A stretch of 57,652 bases of DNA from Actinomycetes bacterium. GTDB taxonomy: Bacteria > Actinomycetota > Acidimicrobiia > Acidimicrobiales > Palsa-688. This document shows positions 1-9,748 of the stretch, in pieces; position 1 is the stretch's first letter; each line of letters starts with the position of its first letter. Below the pieces are notes generated by a model. It was not told the DNA's origin. It ran no database searches and saw only the letters and a list, made by a program, of their open reading frames with translations. Made by a program: the position numbers and the translations under genes. The DNA lies in assembly GCA_021847945.1 (NCBI GenBank), contig JAJZNG010000194.1, positions 1-57,652 of the forward strand, in the 5' to 3' direction.

Positions 1-126
1 TTCCGATTTTGACAGCGCACGCAACAGCAGCACTATCCCCACCTTAATCCCCACCACCTTTGCAGCGGCTCCAAACAAGGCTGGACTGGTGGTCCGGAGC
101 ATTCACAGGCGGTCAGCCGCTGCTCC

Positions 127-582
127 TTACCGCTCGACGCGGAGCCAATCGGTGAGCCCAGCAAAAAGTAGCACCTTATAGACCATGGCGGAGGGCGAGG
201 TGATGACGACGTCACGTCCGCTTTTGCGGATAAAGCACAGCGCACGGTGAACTTCTCGAACTCCCCTTGCGTCGAAAAAGCTTACAGCCACGAAATCCAA
301 CTCAATGAGATGTGGCTCGCCCGTAACACAAGACTTGATGCATACGCTGAATTCCTCGGCGCTCATACCGTCAAGCTCGCCTCGCAACGCCAACACTGTC
401 CGATCCGAAGACTTCATCTTCGAGCACTCGAAACGATGATCATTACCTAGCTCACGGCGGTCATCTTTCCCTGCAGACTCCCACGTCGCGCCTGCTCTCG
501 CTCCCTTCACACCAAACGCAGCCCAGCCTGGCTGACTAGACGCGTCAAACATCTTGGGATCCACTATTACTCGCATCAGCAA
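127..582 (-). CDS. STAS-domain protein (anti-anti-sigma factor-like); true start may be internal
   Basis: ORF translation contains a STAS-like core LRGELDGMSAEEF...LIELDFVAVSFFDARGVREVHRA...GRDVVITSPSAMVYKVLLFAGL. Confidence 0.7.
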   Translation of the reverse strand: MLMRVIVDPKMFDASSQPGWAAFGVKGARAGATWESAGKDDRRELGNDHRFECSKMKSSDRTVLALRGELDGMSAEEFSVCIKSCVTGEPHLIELDFVAVSFFDARGVREVHRALCFIRKSGRDVVITSPSAMVYKVLLFAGLTDWLRVER

Positions 583-722
583 ACCGACAACAGCTCAACG
601 ACCGCAAACCCGAGTCCCCCCGACGATCGAACACACCGTAAGCGCAAGCGTTCACCCGCATGCCTTCTGTCGACATCTACACCTCCTCCTCGACGGTCCC
701 ACCCTTAAGCGGGATCACAGCC

Positions 723-762
723 AGTGCCAAGGGGGCGAGGCCATGGTCTGGAGCGGCGTCAC
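723..762 (-). promoter_or_regulatory. Conserved leader motif, variant class (copy A): CGCCGCTCCAGACCATGGCCTCGCCCCCTTGGCACT
   Basis: Near-identical to 33541-33580, also upstream of a STAS-like ORF on the minus strand; shares the GCTCCAGACC core with copies at 10.2, 10.5, 13.7 and 24.0 kb. Confidence 0.5.
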
Positions 763-1399
763 CGAGACGTACGGCACCAAGATCCTACCAAAATGCTCCG
801 CTGGTCACAAGTAGTGGTAGAGCCAGATGCCGAGAAGCGCTGCGTGCTTCGTCCTCAGTCCGATACAAATAGAAATCTGACTTCCCTTCGGCCTAGTCTC
901 CCTCGAAGTCCGAGCGGCGGCTCCCCAAACCCAACGCAGGAGCACCACAGGTCGACACGTCGACGCCACACCCCCAGGGATACATGGAGCGTAGACCGCA
1001 CGGCGCCGCACCCTTTCCACTTAGACGACACAGACACCCGCAACGACTGCCACGAAGTACCGTCCCTGTGATAACCTAAGAGGAGTCTCGGCCACCTTGC
1101 AGCACCTGACCGGAACGCGACGCTCCTACGAACGCCGCCTAGGCCTCTCCAGTCCATGGAGGCTTTCTAACCGTTAGCACTACGGCTCTGAGAAAGTATC
1201 CACCGACACTATGCAGATTAGTTTGTACGACCCTCACAGGTACAGACGGGCACATCTACTACGCCACCTAGTGTCACAGTTGGATCAACTCTCACCGTAG
1301 AGCAATACGCGACCTGGAAGTGAACCTGCTGTAGGCAGGCCTCACCTCAGGTACCTATTTCTAACAATAGAGCGGACTCCGCGTTAAAAGGACCTCATT

Positions 1400-2851
1400 T
1401 TGGCAACTACCATTATCCGCCATACCAACCGCTGGTCGGTCCCCGCACTGACAGGGGCCGCCTTAGTAGCTACGGCAATAATAGCAATCACCAAAAGCCA
1501 TCTCGTCGACGTCACGATGATAGCCGGTGACCTTCTCTTCTTCGCAGCCCTACGTTATACCAGATGGCGTGGGTCTACATCCACGTCAACTTCACACACG
1601 GATCCAACCGCTCCAGACTCGAAGTCGCTACCTTTACGTCGACACCCGGCAATCGAATTATTGCTCTATCTATCGCCTGTCATATTTCTCGGAATCGCGT
1701 ATCCATTAATAGCCGGCAGGATCTCGAGCGACCACATCGGTGGAGTACCACTAACGACATTATTGTTAGGATCCTCCGTAACAGTGCCGTGGTTGACGCA
1801 AGCGGTCTGCCTGCCGCTCTACAAAGCCATCGCCGCACAGATCGCTGACGGCGACCCCCACCGTCTCCGGGATCGTGTGTGCGACGTCTGGCCGTCGGCC
1901 TTTCTACGTAGTCTTCCGACGGTCGTCGTATTTGCCATTCCGGTGGAGATCGCGACTCGCTGGTCGATCACAGCCTTAGCCGTGTATGTCTCTCTCTGCG
2001 TTCTTTATGTGGCATTCGCTCAGTCGCTGATCCTAAGCATCGTTCTTCGAGATCGTCTGCTCTGGGCCTTCGCATGGGGAAGTCTCGCCGTGACGCTTCT
2101 CATCGCGCCATCTTTGTGGTTCCTTCCTCCCCTTATCGCCATCGGAACTCAGCTAATACCGCTCCGCAAGCACCTGTACCGCATGACACGACGCCAACCG
2201 ATCGAGAGAGGTGAGGTATTCGTCGACCTCGTAAGGGGCTTGCTCCTCGGTTCGGTTCTCTGGGCTGACAAACTGCTCCTGTTCGTAAAAGACGGTAGCC
2301 ACTTCGCTGTGACTGCGATCTTCATCGGCCTCCTCCCCGCAGTGTTAGCGTACAACTACTACTTTGTTCGCTTGGCACCTCAGTTCGACTCTCACGTGGG
2401 AGATCTGCGTGCCGCCATGGAAGAAGCCGCCCATGAAAGTCTCAACGCGCATTCCAGTGCAGTGTTGCGCTACGTCGCATATTCCCTCAACCGAACTGGC
2501 CTAGCGGGTGCATCGCTGGTGCTTTTGATCACTGCACTCACCGGGCTTGTCGACCCCTCGTCGCTTGCCCTGGTTGCGACCGTGGCTGCGGCCTCTTGGC
2601 TGTTTATGATGACAACACTTGCCTGCTACAAGCTGGACTACATTGGCCAGAGGTTCACAGCACAGTTTTACAGCGGTCTTCACCTCGTGGGGTGTTTCAT
2701 CGTTTTCTCCGTAGTTGCTATTGGGCCGAGCCTCTACCTCTGGCTGATTGCGATTGACACGATTATCTTCGCCCGAGCGTTGTACAGTGTCAACGCTCAT
2801 TGGCGTTCATCCGAATATAACTTGTTCTGGCGTCATGCGACGGCCTGGTAA
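1400..2851 (+). CDS. Polytopic membrane protein, PelG-like
   Basis: 483 aa with many hydrophobic segments; the segment GSVLWADKLLLFVKDGSHFAVTAIFIGLLPAVLAYNYYFVRLAPQFDSHVGDLRAAMEEAA resembles PelG; directly upstream of a PelF-like GT. Confidence 0.65.
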   Translation: MATTIIRHTNRWSVPALTGAALVATAIIAITKSHLVDVTMIAGDLLFFAALRYTRWRGSTSTSTSHTDPTAPDSKSLPLRRHPAIELLLYLSPVIFLGIAYPLIAGRISSDHIGGVPLTTLLLGSSVTVPWLTQAVCLPLYKAIAAQIADGDPHRLRDRVCDVWPSAFLRSLPTVVVFAIPVEIATRWSITALAVYVSLCVLYVAFAQSLILSIVLRDRLLWAFAWGSLAVTLLIAPSLWFLPPLIAIGTQLIPLRKHLYRMTRRQPIERGEVFVDLVRGLLLGSVLWADKLLLFVKDGSHFAVTAIFIGLLPAVLAYNYYFVRLAPQFDSHVGDLRAAMEEAAHESLNAHSSAVLRYVAYSLNRTGLAGASLVLLITALTGLVDPSSLALVATVAAASWLFMMTTLACYKLDYIGQRFTAQFYSGLHLVGCFIVFSVVAIGPSLYLWLIAIDTIIFARALYSVNAHWRSSEYNLFWRHATAW

Positions 2852-2864
2852 GGAGTTCTCTGAA

Positions 2865-4640
2865 ATGTTCGCTAGCCATTTGTTCCGCTCCAAGGCCCAC
2901 GATGCCACGTATCAAGTTCCGCCACGGCCGCAGGATAGTCGAGAGGATCCGAGGGTCGTGGTGCGTGGAGGGCTACACGTGGAAGTCGATGTTGCAATAG
3001 TGGCGGAGTCGACATACCCTTTTCTCAAAGGAGGCGTATCGACGGTTATACATGATATCGTATGCGGAAACCAGGACCTCAGTTTCGGCATCATCCACAT
3101 CACGTGGGACGCTACTTCGGCACGTGAGGATCTTTATGGCATGCCAGCGAATGTAAAGTGGGTTTATCCGGTGTATCTGAGCATGCAGGAGCACCTGGAT
3201 GATTTTGTCAACGTTGATCCCTACTCGCTGAAGCTTCGATCTTCGGAGCGAACTAGGCTTGCGAATCGTATATTCGATGCGCTAGAGGCTATTTCGCAAG
3301 GTGAGAATGCCCTGGCGTTGGATCTCTACGATATCGGAATGAATCCCCGGACTCGCGAATACTCGGTCTGGACGGTGCTGGGAACGAAGGAGTTCATGAC
3401 AGTCGCGAGCAAGCGGCTCAGTGGGCTGGAGCTTTCGCTCGTCGACATGTTCTGGCTTCTGCGGGAGTTCTTCTCTTTGTCCTTCGCTATCCTTGGCGAG
3501 GACATACCGTCTGCTCGCGTATACCATGCGCACACGACCGGATACGCTGCGCTACTCGGAGCGATCGGGGCACGGCAGAACGATTCGGAGTTTCTTCTCA
3601 CCGAACACAACCTCTATGTTCGCGACACAGTCAACACGCTACTGAATCGCAGCTTAGCCTTAACCTTGAGTGGACGCGACTGGCACGAGTTCGACGTCGG
3701 TCCCCTGGAACGCTTGTGGATGGCCTGGTGGATCGAGATGGGCCGCTTCTGCTATCCCATGGCCGCGGTCGTCACGTATCTCTATCCATCGGCCATCACT
3801 GAGGCAGCTGATCTAGGTGCTCCCCTGGAGAAGGCCGTAGTGATCCCTAACGGAATGAAGGTGGACAGTTTCGACGCAGTATACGCTGAGCGTTGCCGGG
3901 CTATCGACCGGATCGAGGTTGAAGGCAGCGATCGGATGTGGAAGCTGGTTTACATCGCACGCATCGTGCCAATCAAGGGCCTCTCCGACCTGATCAGCAC
4001 GGTGGACCTGCTAGTCAGACGGGGCATAACCAATTTCACGCTTGATATTCTCGGGCCTACCGACCACCATCCTGACTACTACATGCTTTGTCGCGAGAAG
4101 GCACGAACCCTTGGAGTAGAGGACTACCTCAACTTTCGAGGTATGGTGAATGTGAGGGAGCTTCTCGGAGAGTTCGACATCTTGGTGCTACCCAGCTACA
4201 ACGAGGGCCAGCCGATCGTCGTGCTCGAGGCGATGACAGCAGGCATACCTGTGGTCGGAACCAATGTTGGTGGTATGGCACAGCTTATATCTGATCCTCT
4301 TACCACCCCCGGAGGAAGGACGTTCGATGCATGCGGTATTCTAGTCAACCCTGACTATATCGTCGGAATGGCCGACGCCCTCCAAGAGGTGATGGAATCT
4401 GCCGACGGCTACAGGCACTTCGCTGAGCAGGCGAGGGGCCGCGTAGTCAATTTCTTCCAGATTGACGACGTGATGGGCTCCTACAACAGGCTCTACAAGG
4501 AGCTCGCACGCCTCCCAGGGAACACCCTCGAAGATGCCGACCTGGACATCCCATTGGTAATCGACCTCACCGACCCCTCCGATGAGAGCACCGCCGCCCG
4601 GGAACCCAACAGGCTCGGGGTTGGATCGCCCCTCAAGTAA
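2865..4640 (+). CDS. PelF-like GT4 glycosyltransferase
   Basis: VDVAIVAESTYPFLKGGVSTVIHDIV N-terminus, LLTEHNLYVRD, IPNGMKVDSFD, VLPSYNEGQPIVVLEAMTAGIPVVGTNVGG; start placed at ATG 2865 behind AAGGAG (the ORF track extends to 2748). Confidence 0.85.
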   Translation: MFASHLFRSKAHDATYQVPPRPQDSREDPRVVVRGGLHVEVDVAIVAESTYPFLKGGVSTVIHDIVCGNQDLSFGIIHITWDATSAREDLYGMPANVKWVYPVYLSMQEHLDDFVNVDPYSLKLRSSERTRLANRIFDALEAISQGENALALDLYDIGMNPRTREYSVWTVLGTKEFMTVASKRLSGLELSLVDMFWLLREFFSLSFAILGEDIPSARVYHAHTTGYAALLGAIGARQNDSEFLLTEHNLYVRDTVNTLLNRSLALTLSGRDWHEFDVGPLERLWMAWWIEMGRFCYPMAAVVTYLYPSAITEAADLGAPLEKAVVIPNGMKVDSFDAVYAERCRAIDRIEVEGSDRMWKLVYIARIVPIKGLSDLISTVDLLVRRGITNFTLDILGPTDHHPDYYMLCREKARTLGVEDYLNFRGMVNVRELLGEFDILVLPSYNEGQPIVVLEAMTAGIPVVGTNVGGMAQLISDPLTTPGGRTFDACGILVNPDYIVGMADALQEVMESADGYRHFAEQARGRVVNFFQIDDVMGSYNRLYKELARLPGNTLEDADLDIPLVIDLTDPSDESTAAREPNRLGVGSPLK

Positions 4641-4666
4641 ACCGGCTTGGCCGTCGATGGCGGGGG

Positions 4667-5908
4667 GTGAGGAAAACTTCCGGCGTAACCCGCATCGCAA
4701 CCTTCGTGATCCTCGCCGCCAGCGCGACCCTCAGCTGGCCTGGGACGACTGAGAGCTCCATCGTCAACCTTTCGGCTCCGGGTGTCCAGGTGCCTACTTC
4801 GATCCTGGCTTCTGCCGATTCATCCAGTACCCTGCCATGTGCTCAACAGTCGCTACTTCCCGCGTACTTTTATCCCGGGGCGGCATGGCAGAGTGCTCTC
4901 AGCAGCGCTACCCCTGGCTCCTCTATCATCGTTAATCCGTCGAGTGGGCCGGGAACAACGCCCAATGCTGCCTACCAACAAGTCATCGCAGCAGCCCGGT
5001 CCGAGGGCGTGCGCCTCTGGGGTTACATCGATACAAAGTACACTTCTACACCGCTCGGGTCGATCGATAGTCAGATCGCGGACTACCAGGAGTGGTATGG
5101 CATAACGAATATTTTCTTCGACGACGCTTCTAGCAGCGCAGGTGACCTCTCTTACTATCGCCTGGTTAGCCAGGCGGTACGCACCGCAGATCCTGGCGCA
5201 TCGGTGATGCTCAATCCTGGGGACTACCCCGACTCCTCCTATGCCAGCTTGGGGGACGTCCTGGTCGTCTTCGAAGGTGACTATCAGTCTTTCCTCCAAT
5301 CTGAGCCCCCGTCGTGGGTTAATACCCTGCCGGCCGACATGTTTGCCGCCCTTGTCTCGGCGGTACCGGCAGCGCAGATGCCCTCGGTCGTAGCTCTCTC
5401 GTCTGCGCGCAACGTCGGCTACACGTACGTGACCGACCACGTGGATGTGGCGACACTTTACGAGCAGTTGCCCAGTTACTGGACCGCCGAACTACAGGAC
5501 CTCTCTGCGAACTGTGGGTCCGGACCTACACTCACCGCCCCCTCGCAGCCGGGGTCTGCTTCAAGCAGCCAGCCGGGGACGGTAGATCCGCCAGGTCTTT
5601 CGGATCTGCCGCCGGGCGAGCCCGGCGCTCCGGCTGTACCTAGCCCTGCGTCGAACCCAGGTTCGCTCGGAGACAGTCTCGGCTACCGCATGGTGACATC
5701 TACCGGCGGAGTGCTCACCTTCGGCGACGCCGCCTTCTACGGCACCACAGCCTCAAAACACCTCAACGCCCCCATAGTCGCCATGGCCCCAACCCCCGAC
5801 GGACACGGCTACTGGCTAATCGGCGCAGACGGCGGAGTCTTCACCTTCGGCGACGCCGCCTACTACGGCACTGGCGTCTCCCTGAGGCTTCCCGTCGTCG
5901 GAATGTAA
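4667..5908 (+). CDS. Secreted spherulin-4 / GH135-like hydrolase with Pro/Ser linker and a short C-terminal repeat tail
   Basis: Signal-like N-terminus; PAYFYPGAAWQSAL...IIVNPSSGPG...LWGYIDTKY...YQEWYGITNIFFDDASS...VMLNPGDYPDSSY...VVFEGDYQSF; tail with two GGVxTFGDAxxYGT units. Confidence 0.75.
   Translation: MRKTSGVTRIATFVILAASATLSWPGTTESSIVNLSAPGVQVPTSILASADSSSTLPCAQQSLLPAYFYPGAAWQSALSSATPGSSIIVNPSSGPGTTPNAAYQQVIAAARSEGVRLWGYIDTKYTSTPLGSIDSQIADYQEWYGITNIFFDDASSSAGDLSYYRLVSQAVRTADPGASVMLNPGDYPDSSYASLGDVLVVFEGDYQSFLQSEPPSWVNTLPADMFAALVSAVPAAQMPSVVALSSARNVGYTYVTDHVDVATLYEQLPSYWTAELQDLSANCGSGPTLTAPSQPGSASSSQPGTVDPPGLSDLPPGEPGAPAVPSPASNPGSLGDSLGYRMVTSTGGVLTFGDAAFYGTTASKHLNAPIVAMAPTPDGHGYWLIGADGGVFTFGDAAYYGTGVSLRLPVVGM
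5713..5888 (+). repeat. Two imperfect 126-bp (42-aa) repeat units at the C-terminus of the GH135-like protein
   Basis: GYRMVTSTGGVLTFGDAAFYGT... and GYWLIGADGGVFTFGDAAYYGT..., with ttcggcgacgccgcc repeated at a 126-bp period. Confidence 0.75.
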
Positions 5909-5972
5909 GGACCCGGATCGTAGGTTACGGACCAACTCGTCGCATTCGACGCTGTCACTTCCTGTAGAGCAA

Positions 5973-7064
5973 GTGGTACTGTGGGACATGGTAGGTACTC
6001 ATGGTGCTTGGGTGCGTTATGGCGACGTGATTACGGACGCTGAGGTTGACTTCGCAGTTGAGCACTACGCCGTGGCGATACTCCAGCCGTGGGAATCATC
6101 TGTGGCAGTGCGGCTAAAGCAAGCCCGGTCTGACATGACGGTCATATGCTATAAGTGTCTTTCGTCGTCTCGAAGCTACGAGCGTGGCCCGATCTACACT
6201 TCCGGGGTCAGCCACGAGGAGGCCGAAGAGTCCGGGGAGCACTGGTTCGCCCATCGCGAATCCGGTGAACGTATTGAGTGGGCCCACTACACGGGACACT
6301 GGCAGATGGCGGTCTGGGAAGCAGACTACTGCGAACGGTGGTGTGACAATGTTACCGACGAGTTGGCAGACTCGCCATGGGACGGGGTAATGGCCGACAA
6401 CGACGTCTACGACGACTACTACGGCCTGCGTCCACCGATAGAAGGCGGGCGCTCAATGCACGATATCCGCGTCGCGCTCGACCGTCTAGTCCCAATGGCT
6501 GGCGTCCGTCTTAACTCCATCGGAAAGATACTCCTTCCGAACATCGCCGAGTCGCGCCGAGAAAAGGGCCGCTGGGCTCGCCACAGCGCTTTTGGTGGCG
6601 GCTTCGAGGAAGTCTGGCTCGCCTACGGCCCCGACGACTACTTCGACGCACAAACCTGCCTTTCCCAGGCCAACGAGCTACGCGGACCAGGCCTGCGAAT
6701 CCTAAGAACCGCCTCGGATGGCAACGAAAGTCACCCGAACTTTCTTTATGGCCTCGCAGCAATGTGGGTCTTCTTAGGCCCCCACCCAGGCTGTTTCACC
6801 GCGACAGCCCACGACGGATACTCGTCGACTCCGTTCGTAGCCGAGCTCGGCGTCGACCTCGGTGAACCCGACGAAGACCCCTGCCAGCGCGGCAACGGTT
6901 GGTCCAGGTCGTTTAGCGCAGGATGGGCCGCCGTCAATCTCAACTCAAACCGCCGCCGCAAGGTCACCTTCCGGGTCCCCCCCGGACTCCACGACACCAA
7001 CGGAACGCCAGCACCCCCGCAAGTAACTTTAGAACCCCACCACGGCATCCTATACCAACGCTAA
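5973..7064 (+). CDS. GHL15-like putative glycoside hydrolase
   Basis: Translation has the TIM-barrel glycosidase feel of the family: WDGVMADNDVYDDYYGLRPP, GGGFEEVWLAYGP; no obvious signal peptide. Confidence 0.6.
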   Translation: MVLWDMVGTHGAWVRYGDVITDAEVDFAVEHYAVAILQPWESSVAVRLKQARSDMTVICYKCLSSSRSYERGPIYTSGVSHEEAEESGEHWFAHRESGERIEWAHYTGHWQMAVWEADYCERWCDNVTDELADSPWDGVMADNDVYDDYYGLRPPIEGGRSMHDIRVALDRLVPMAGVRLNSIGKILLPNIAESRREKGRWARHSAFGGGFEEVWLAYGPDDYFDAQTCLSQANELRGPGLRILRTASDGNESHPNFLYGLAAMWVFLGPHPGCFTATAHDGYSSTPFVAELGVDLGEPDEDPCQRGNGWSRSFSAGWAAVNLNSNRRRKVTFRVPPGLHDTNGTPAPPQVTLEPHHGILYQR

Positions 7065-7300
7065 GCGCAACAACACACCCTGCTGAGCCTGCAGCCACCA
7101 TCCCCGCGCCATCTACAACTCTCCCATCAGGATCCCCCACTACTAGCTGCACCAAAGGACCAGTGTCCATTAGCAGGGATCGTAGCGGGCTCCCGCCGAT
7201 CACAATTAGCCGGGCCGGATGCGACTCCTTAGCAGTGTGACTGCGTCGATCTAGCAGGTTTATAAACGGTAGCCTGTGATCACTTGGCTATCACGGCCAG

Positions 7301-7897
7301 TCATCGCGACCAGCCGTGATAACCGCTGTGGCCCTCGAGAAGATCGTCGAGGTATTCAGACATCCGGCCCCGTATAGTGGTCTGTGTCCGCCGCCCAGAA
7401 AAGGGGCTTGTCCGTCCAGCGATCCGTCTAGCCTCCAAGGCTAGGCGCGCTGCCAGTACGTCAGGGTCTGTGTTGGTCGAAGATTCCTCAAGGAGCCACC
7501 CGACGTCGACACTCTCGGCAGTGTCATGTTGTTGAAAGTTGACTCTAATGTTAGACACGATCCGATCAATCTCAGCTACATTCCTATCGTAGAGAGCATA
7601 GGGGCTAGGTCCAAGAGTCGCTTGTCGCAGTTGCTCTAATAGGGCTGATCGGCGTTGGGTGTCCGATAGAAGAGGTGTCGAAGTGTGACGGCCATTTGGC
7701 AGTTCTTCTAGGATCGGGCACAGAACTGACTGGATGACCGAGTCGTGGATCGCGACAGAATGGCGAAGTTGACCAAGGACATATAGTCGGTTGCTAGCAC
7801 TGTTACTGTCGGTTGCAATTTCTATCAACTCGCTGATCTCTTTGTCATAGCTTACTAAGAGATCTCTGACGCTGGTATCTTCTGTCAACCGTGACAC
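7301..7897 (-). CDS. Hemerythrin/HHE-domain-like protein
   Basis: EDTSVRDLLVSYDKEISELIEIA...LGQLRHSVAIHDSVIQSVLCPILEEL resembles actinobacterial HHE-domain proteins. Confidence 0.6.
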   Translation of the reverse strand: MSRLTEDTSVRDLLVSYDKEISELIEIATDSNSASNRLYVLGQLRHSVAIHDSVIQSVLCPILEELPNGRHTSTPLLSDTQRRSALLEQLRQATLGPSPYALYDRNVAEIDRIVSNIRVNFQQHDTAESVDVGWLLEESSTNTDPDVLAARLALEARRIAGRTSPFSGRRTQTTIRGRMSEYLDDLLEGHSGYHGWSR

Positions 7898-8058
7898 GGT
7901 CGTTCCTTCCTTAACTTCGTTAGACTACCTGCTTAGCTGGGATCCTGCTAGCTTCAAGTGAAATGCTTCTTTTATGTCATATCCGGTGCGTTAGACATTC
8001 CTATCTCTCCGTATCCTGCTGGTCAGGCATTGACAGGTATAGACTTTCAAACGATCAA

Positions 8059-8121
8059 GAGTTTCTCGCACTGCGGGACATCGCTGGGGGATGGCGACCT
8101 CGGCCGCAGTGCGAGAAGCTC
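8059..8121. other. Long near-perfect inverted repeat (RNA hairpin candidate)
   Basis: GAGTTTCTCGCACTGCGG (8059-8076) pairs with CCGCAGTGCGAGAAGCTC (8104-8121): 17 Watson-Crick pairs plus one T-G; 27-nt loop. Confidence 0.85.
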
Positions 8122-8488
8122 TCCAGCACTTGTGAATACACCTTAGAGAGCGGTCGACGTTCGAATCGACTTCCGCTCCGTCCGAGCACAACGCACTCCA
8201 AGTCCGTACCTGTCTGCCTGACAACTTACGCCTATCACCTGTACGTCGAGAACTGGCGACCGTGGTCTAGAGCAGCGTAGTGACGACTTGTTTCTGCAAT
8301 CATCATACAGGGGTAAGACGGGAAACACAAGTAGATCTCAGAGCGCCAAGGTGCTGAACCGGTCGAATCGTTCACCCGTCCCGGTTCAGCGCAAGGCTGC
8401 TCGCCGAGGAGGGAGTCCCCTCTACGGCGATCGCTTCCAAGTCAATGTCCGATCCGTAGAAACGGGTTGCGGACATGGCGAACTAGGT

Positions 8489-8653
8489 TCACCAACGGAA
8501 GAAGCGGTGCCGGCCAGAGGTCGAGCCTCGCCCGATGGCAGCGCCCACGAGCCAGACAGCGAGCAAGATCAGAGCTACAATCCACAGCAAATGGACTGCG
8601 AAGCCCACACCTGCCACTATGAGCACGAGTAGTAGAGCTAGTAATAGCAACAT
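8489..8653 (-). CDS. 54-aa hydrophobic small membrane protein (lmo0937/DUF5670-like)
   Basis: Hand translation MLLLLALLLVLIVAGVGFAVHLLWIVALILLAVWLVGAAIGRGSTSGRHRFFRW*; below the ORF-track length cut-off; paralogue at 36581-36745. Confidence 0.8.
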   Translation of the reverse strand: MLLLLALLLVLIVAGVGFAVHLLWIVALILLAVWLVGAAIGRGSTSGRHRFFRW

Positions 8654-8710
8654 TTCAGCCACAACCTTTTCGAGTTGGTAATTTTGATCTTTTCATGCCT
8701 TCACACCTCA

Positions 8711-8965
8711 TCAGGGTCGGTGCTCTTCTTGCGAGACTACCTGTGGTGTCCCGTCGCCAACGACAGTTCGGCTACGTCGAGAGCCGGAGATCGAAAGTGC
8801 TACGATAGAGACGATCGCTCCAAATCCACCGACTGCCATCAAGATGATGCCAACTGTGTGGATGTTGAAGCCATGTTGATAAGGGCTTACTGTCAGAGCG
8901 AACTTCATTACTGCTCCTACAGCGATCGCAACAATGCTTATGCCTAGACCTATTCCCATTTGCAA
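8711..8965 (-). CDS. DUF6458-like small two-TM membrane protein
   Basis: MGIGLGISIVAIAVGAVMKFALTVSPYQHGFNIHTVGIILMAVGGFGAIVSIV; paralogue at 36802-37056. Confidence 0.8.
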   Translation of the reverse strand: MQMGIGLGISIVAIAVGAVMKFALTVSPYQHGFNIHTVGIILMAVGGFGAIVSIVALSISGSRRSRTVVGDGTPQVVSQEEHRP

Positions 8966-9241
8966 TACTCCTTTTGTTGCCGTGAATATCTTCTACCCAA
9001 TATTCGGGGTCTCTAACCTACAAGTGAGACGTGTTCGCAAAAGTGCCGGCGGCGTTTGCCCGTCCAAAGAGACGTCTTATCTCAAGAGAATAGATGTCAG
9101 CTTGTTCGGCCTCTATCCAGGAGAGCGAGCAACGGGATGCTGACCGTTCCACGTTACGCCAGCAGTCCCAGTATCGGCTCTGCTTCGACGACCCGAAGTA
9201 AGGGCAGGTTGCGCTAGGTGTTTAACACCGGTCGCTTGATG

Positions 9242-9748
9242 TCACTCGGTGAGAGTCCCTCCCTCATCTGCGCGGACTCCTTGTGCTTCGTCGCCATATT
9301 GTTGGCTAGCCGGGGGCTGGGTGCTCGGCGCTGGGCTCTGGAAGAGGATGTAGAGCCATACGAGTGAAGGGACTACGATGACAGCTCCGATTACCAAACT
9401 CGCGAACGTCGCAGTGAGTACCGAGGATGTAGCGGCTGCCGATGAGATCGTGAGCCCAGGATCGAGCAGATGAGGGTATTGCGCTACCGCCCAGGCCCAC
9501 ACAACTGCCGTTACCGCTACGGCGGCAGCGAAACGTGCCAGGACAAAGCGTGAAGCGAACAGCAGTATAAAGGCGGCGATGCCGGCAGCCCCAGAGAGGA
9601 ACACAAGGGCGATCGCCCGGTGGGCCAGTCCATGGGCGAGGACGGGGGCCTTACGATGCAGAAAGACCAAACCCATGGCGGCGATCGCCCCAGCGACGGC
9701 GCCAGCAATCAAGGCCCGGGTACGAAAGTAGGTGACTAAAGTGCCGTC
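9242..9748 (-). pseudogene. Cytochrome bd oxidase subunit II (CydB-like) C-terminal fragment
   Basis: TYFRTRALIAGAVAGAIAAMGLVFLHRKAPVLAHGLAHRAIALVFLSGAAG...LLDPGLTISSAAATSSVLTATFASLVIGAVIVVPSLVWLYILF; N-terminal half absent. Confidence 0.7.

Noticed and set aside
554-1157. Several small ORFs left of the Pel-like cluster
   Set aside because: Overlapping, low-complexity, no recognisable domains; probably non-coding
8255-8275. GCTCTAGACCACGG on minus resembling the leader core
   Set aside because: Only a partial match, with no complementary arm and far from a gene start; not counted as a copy
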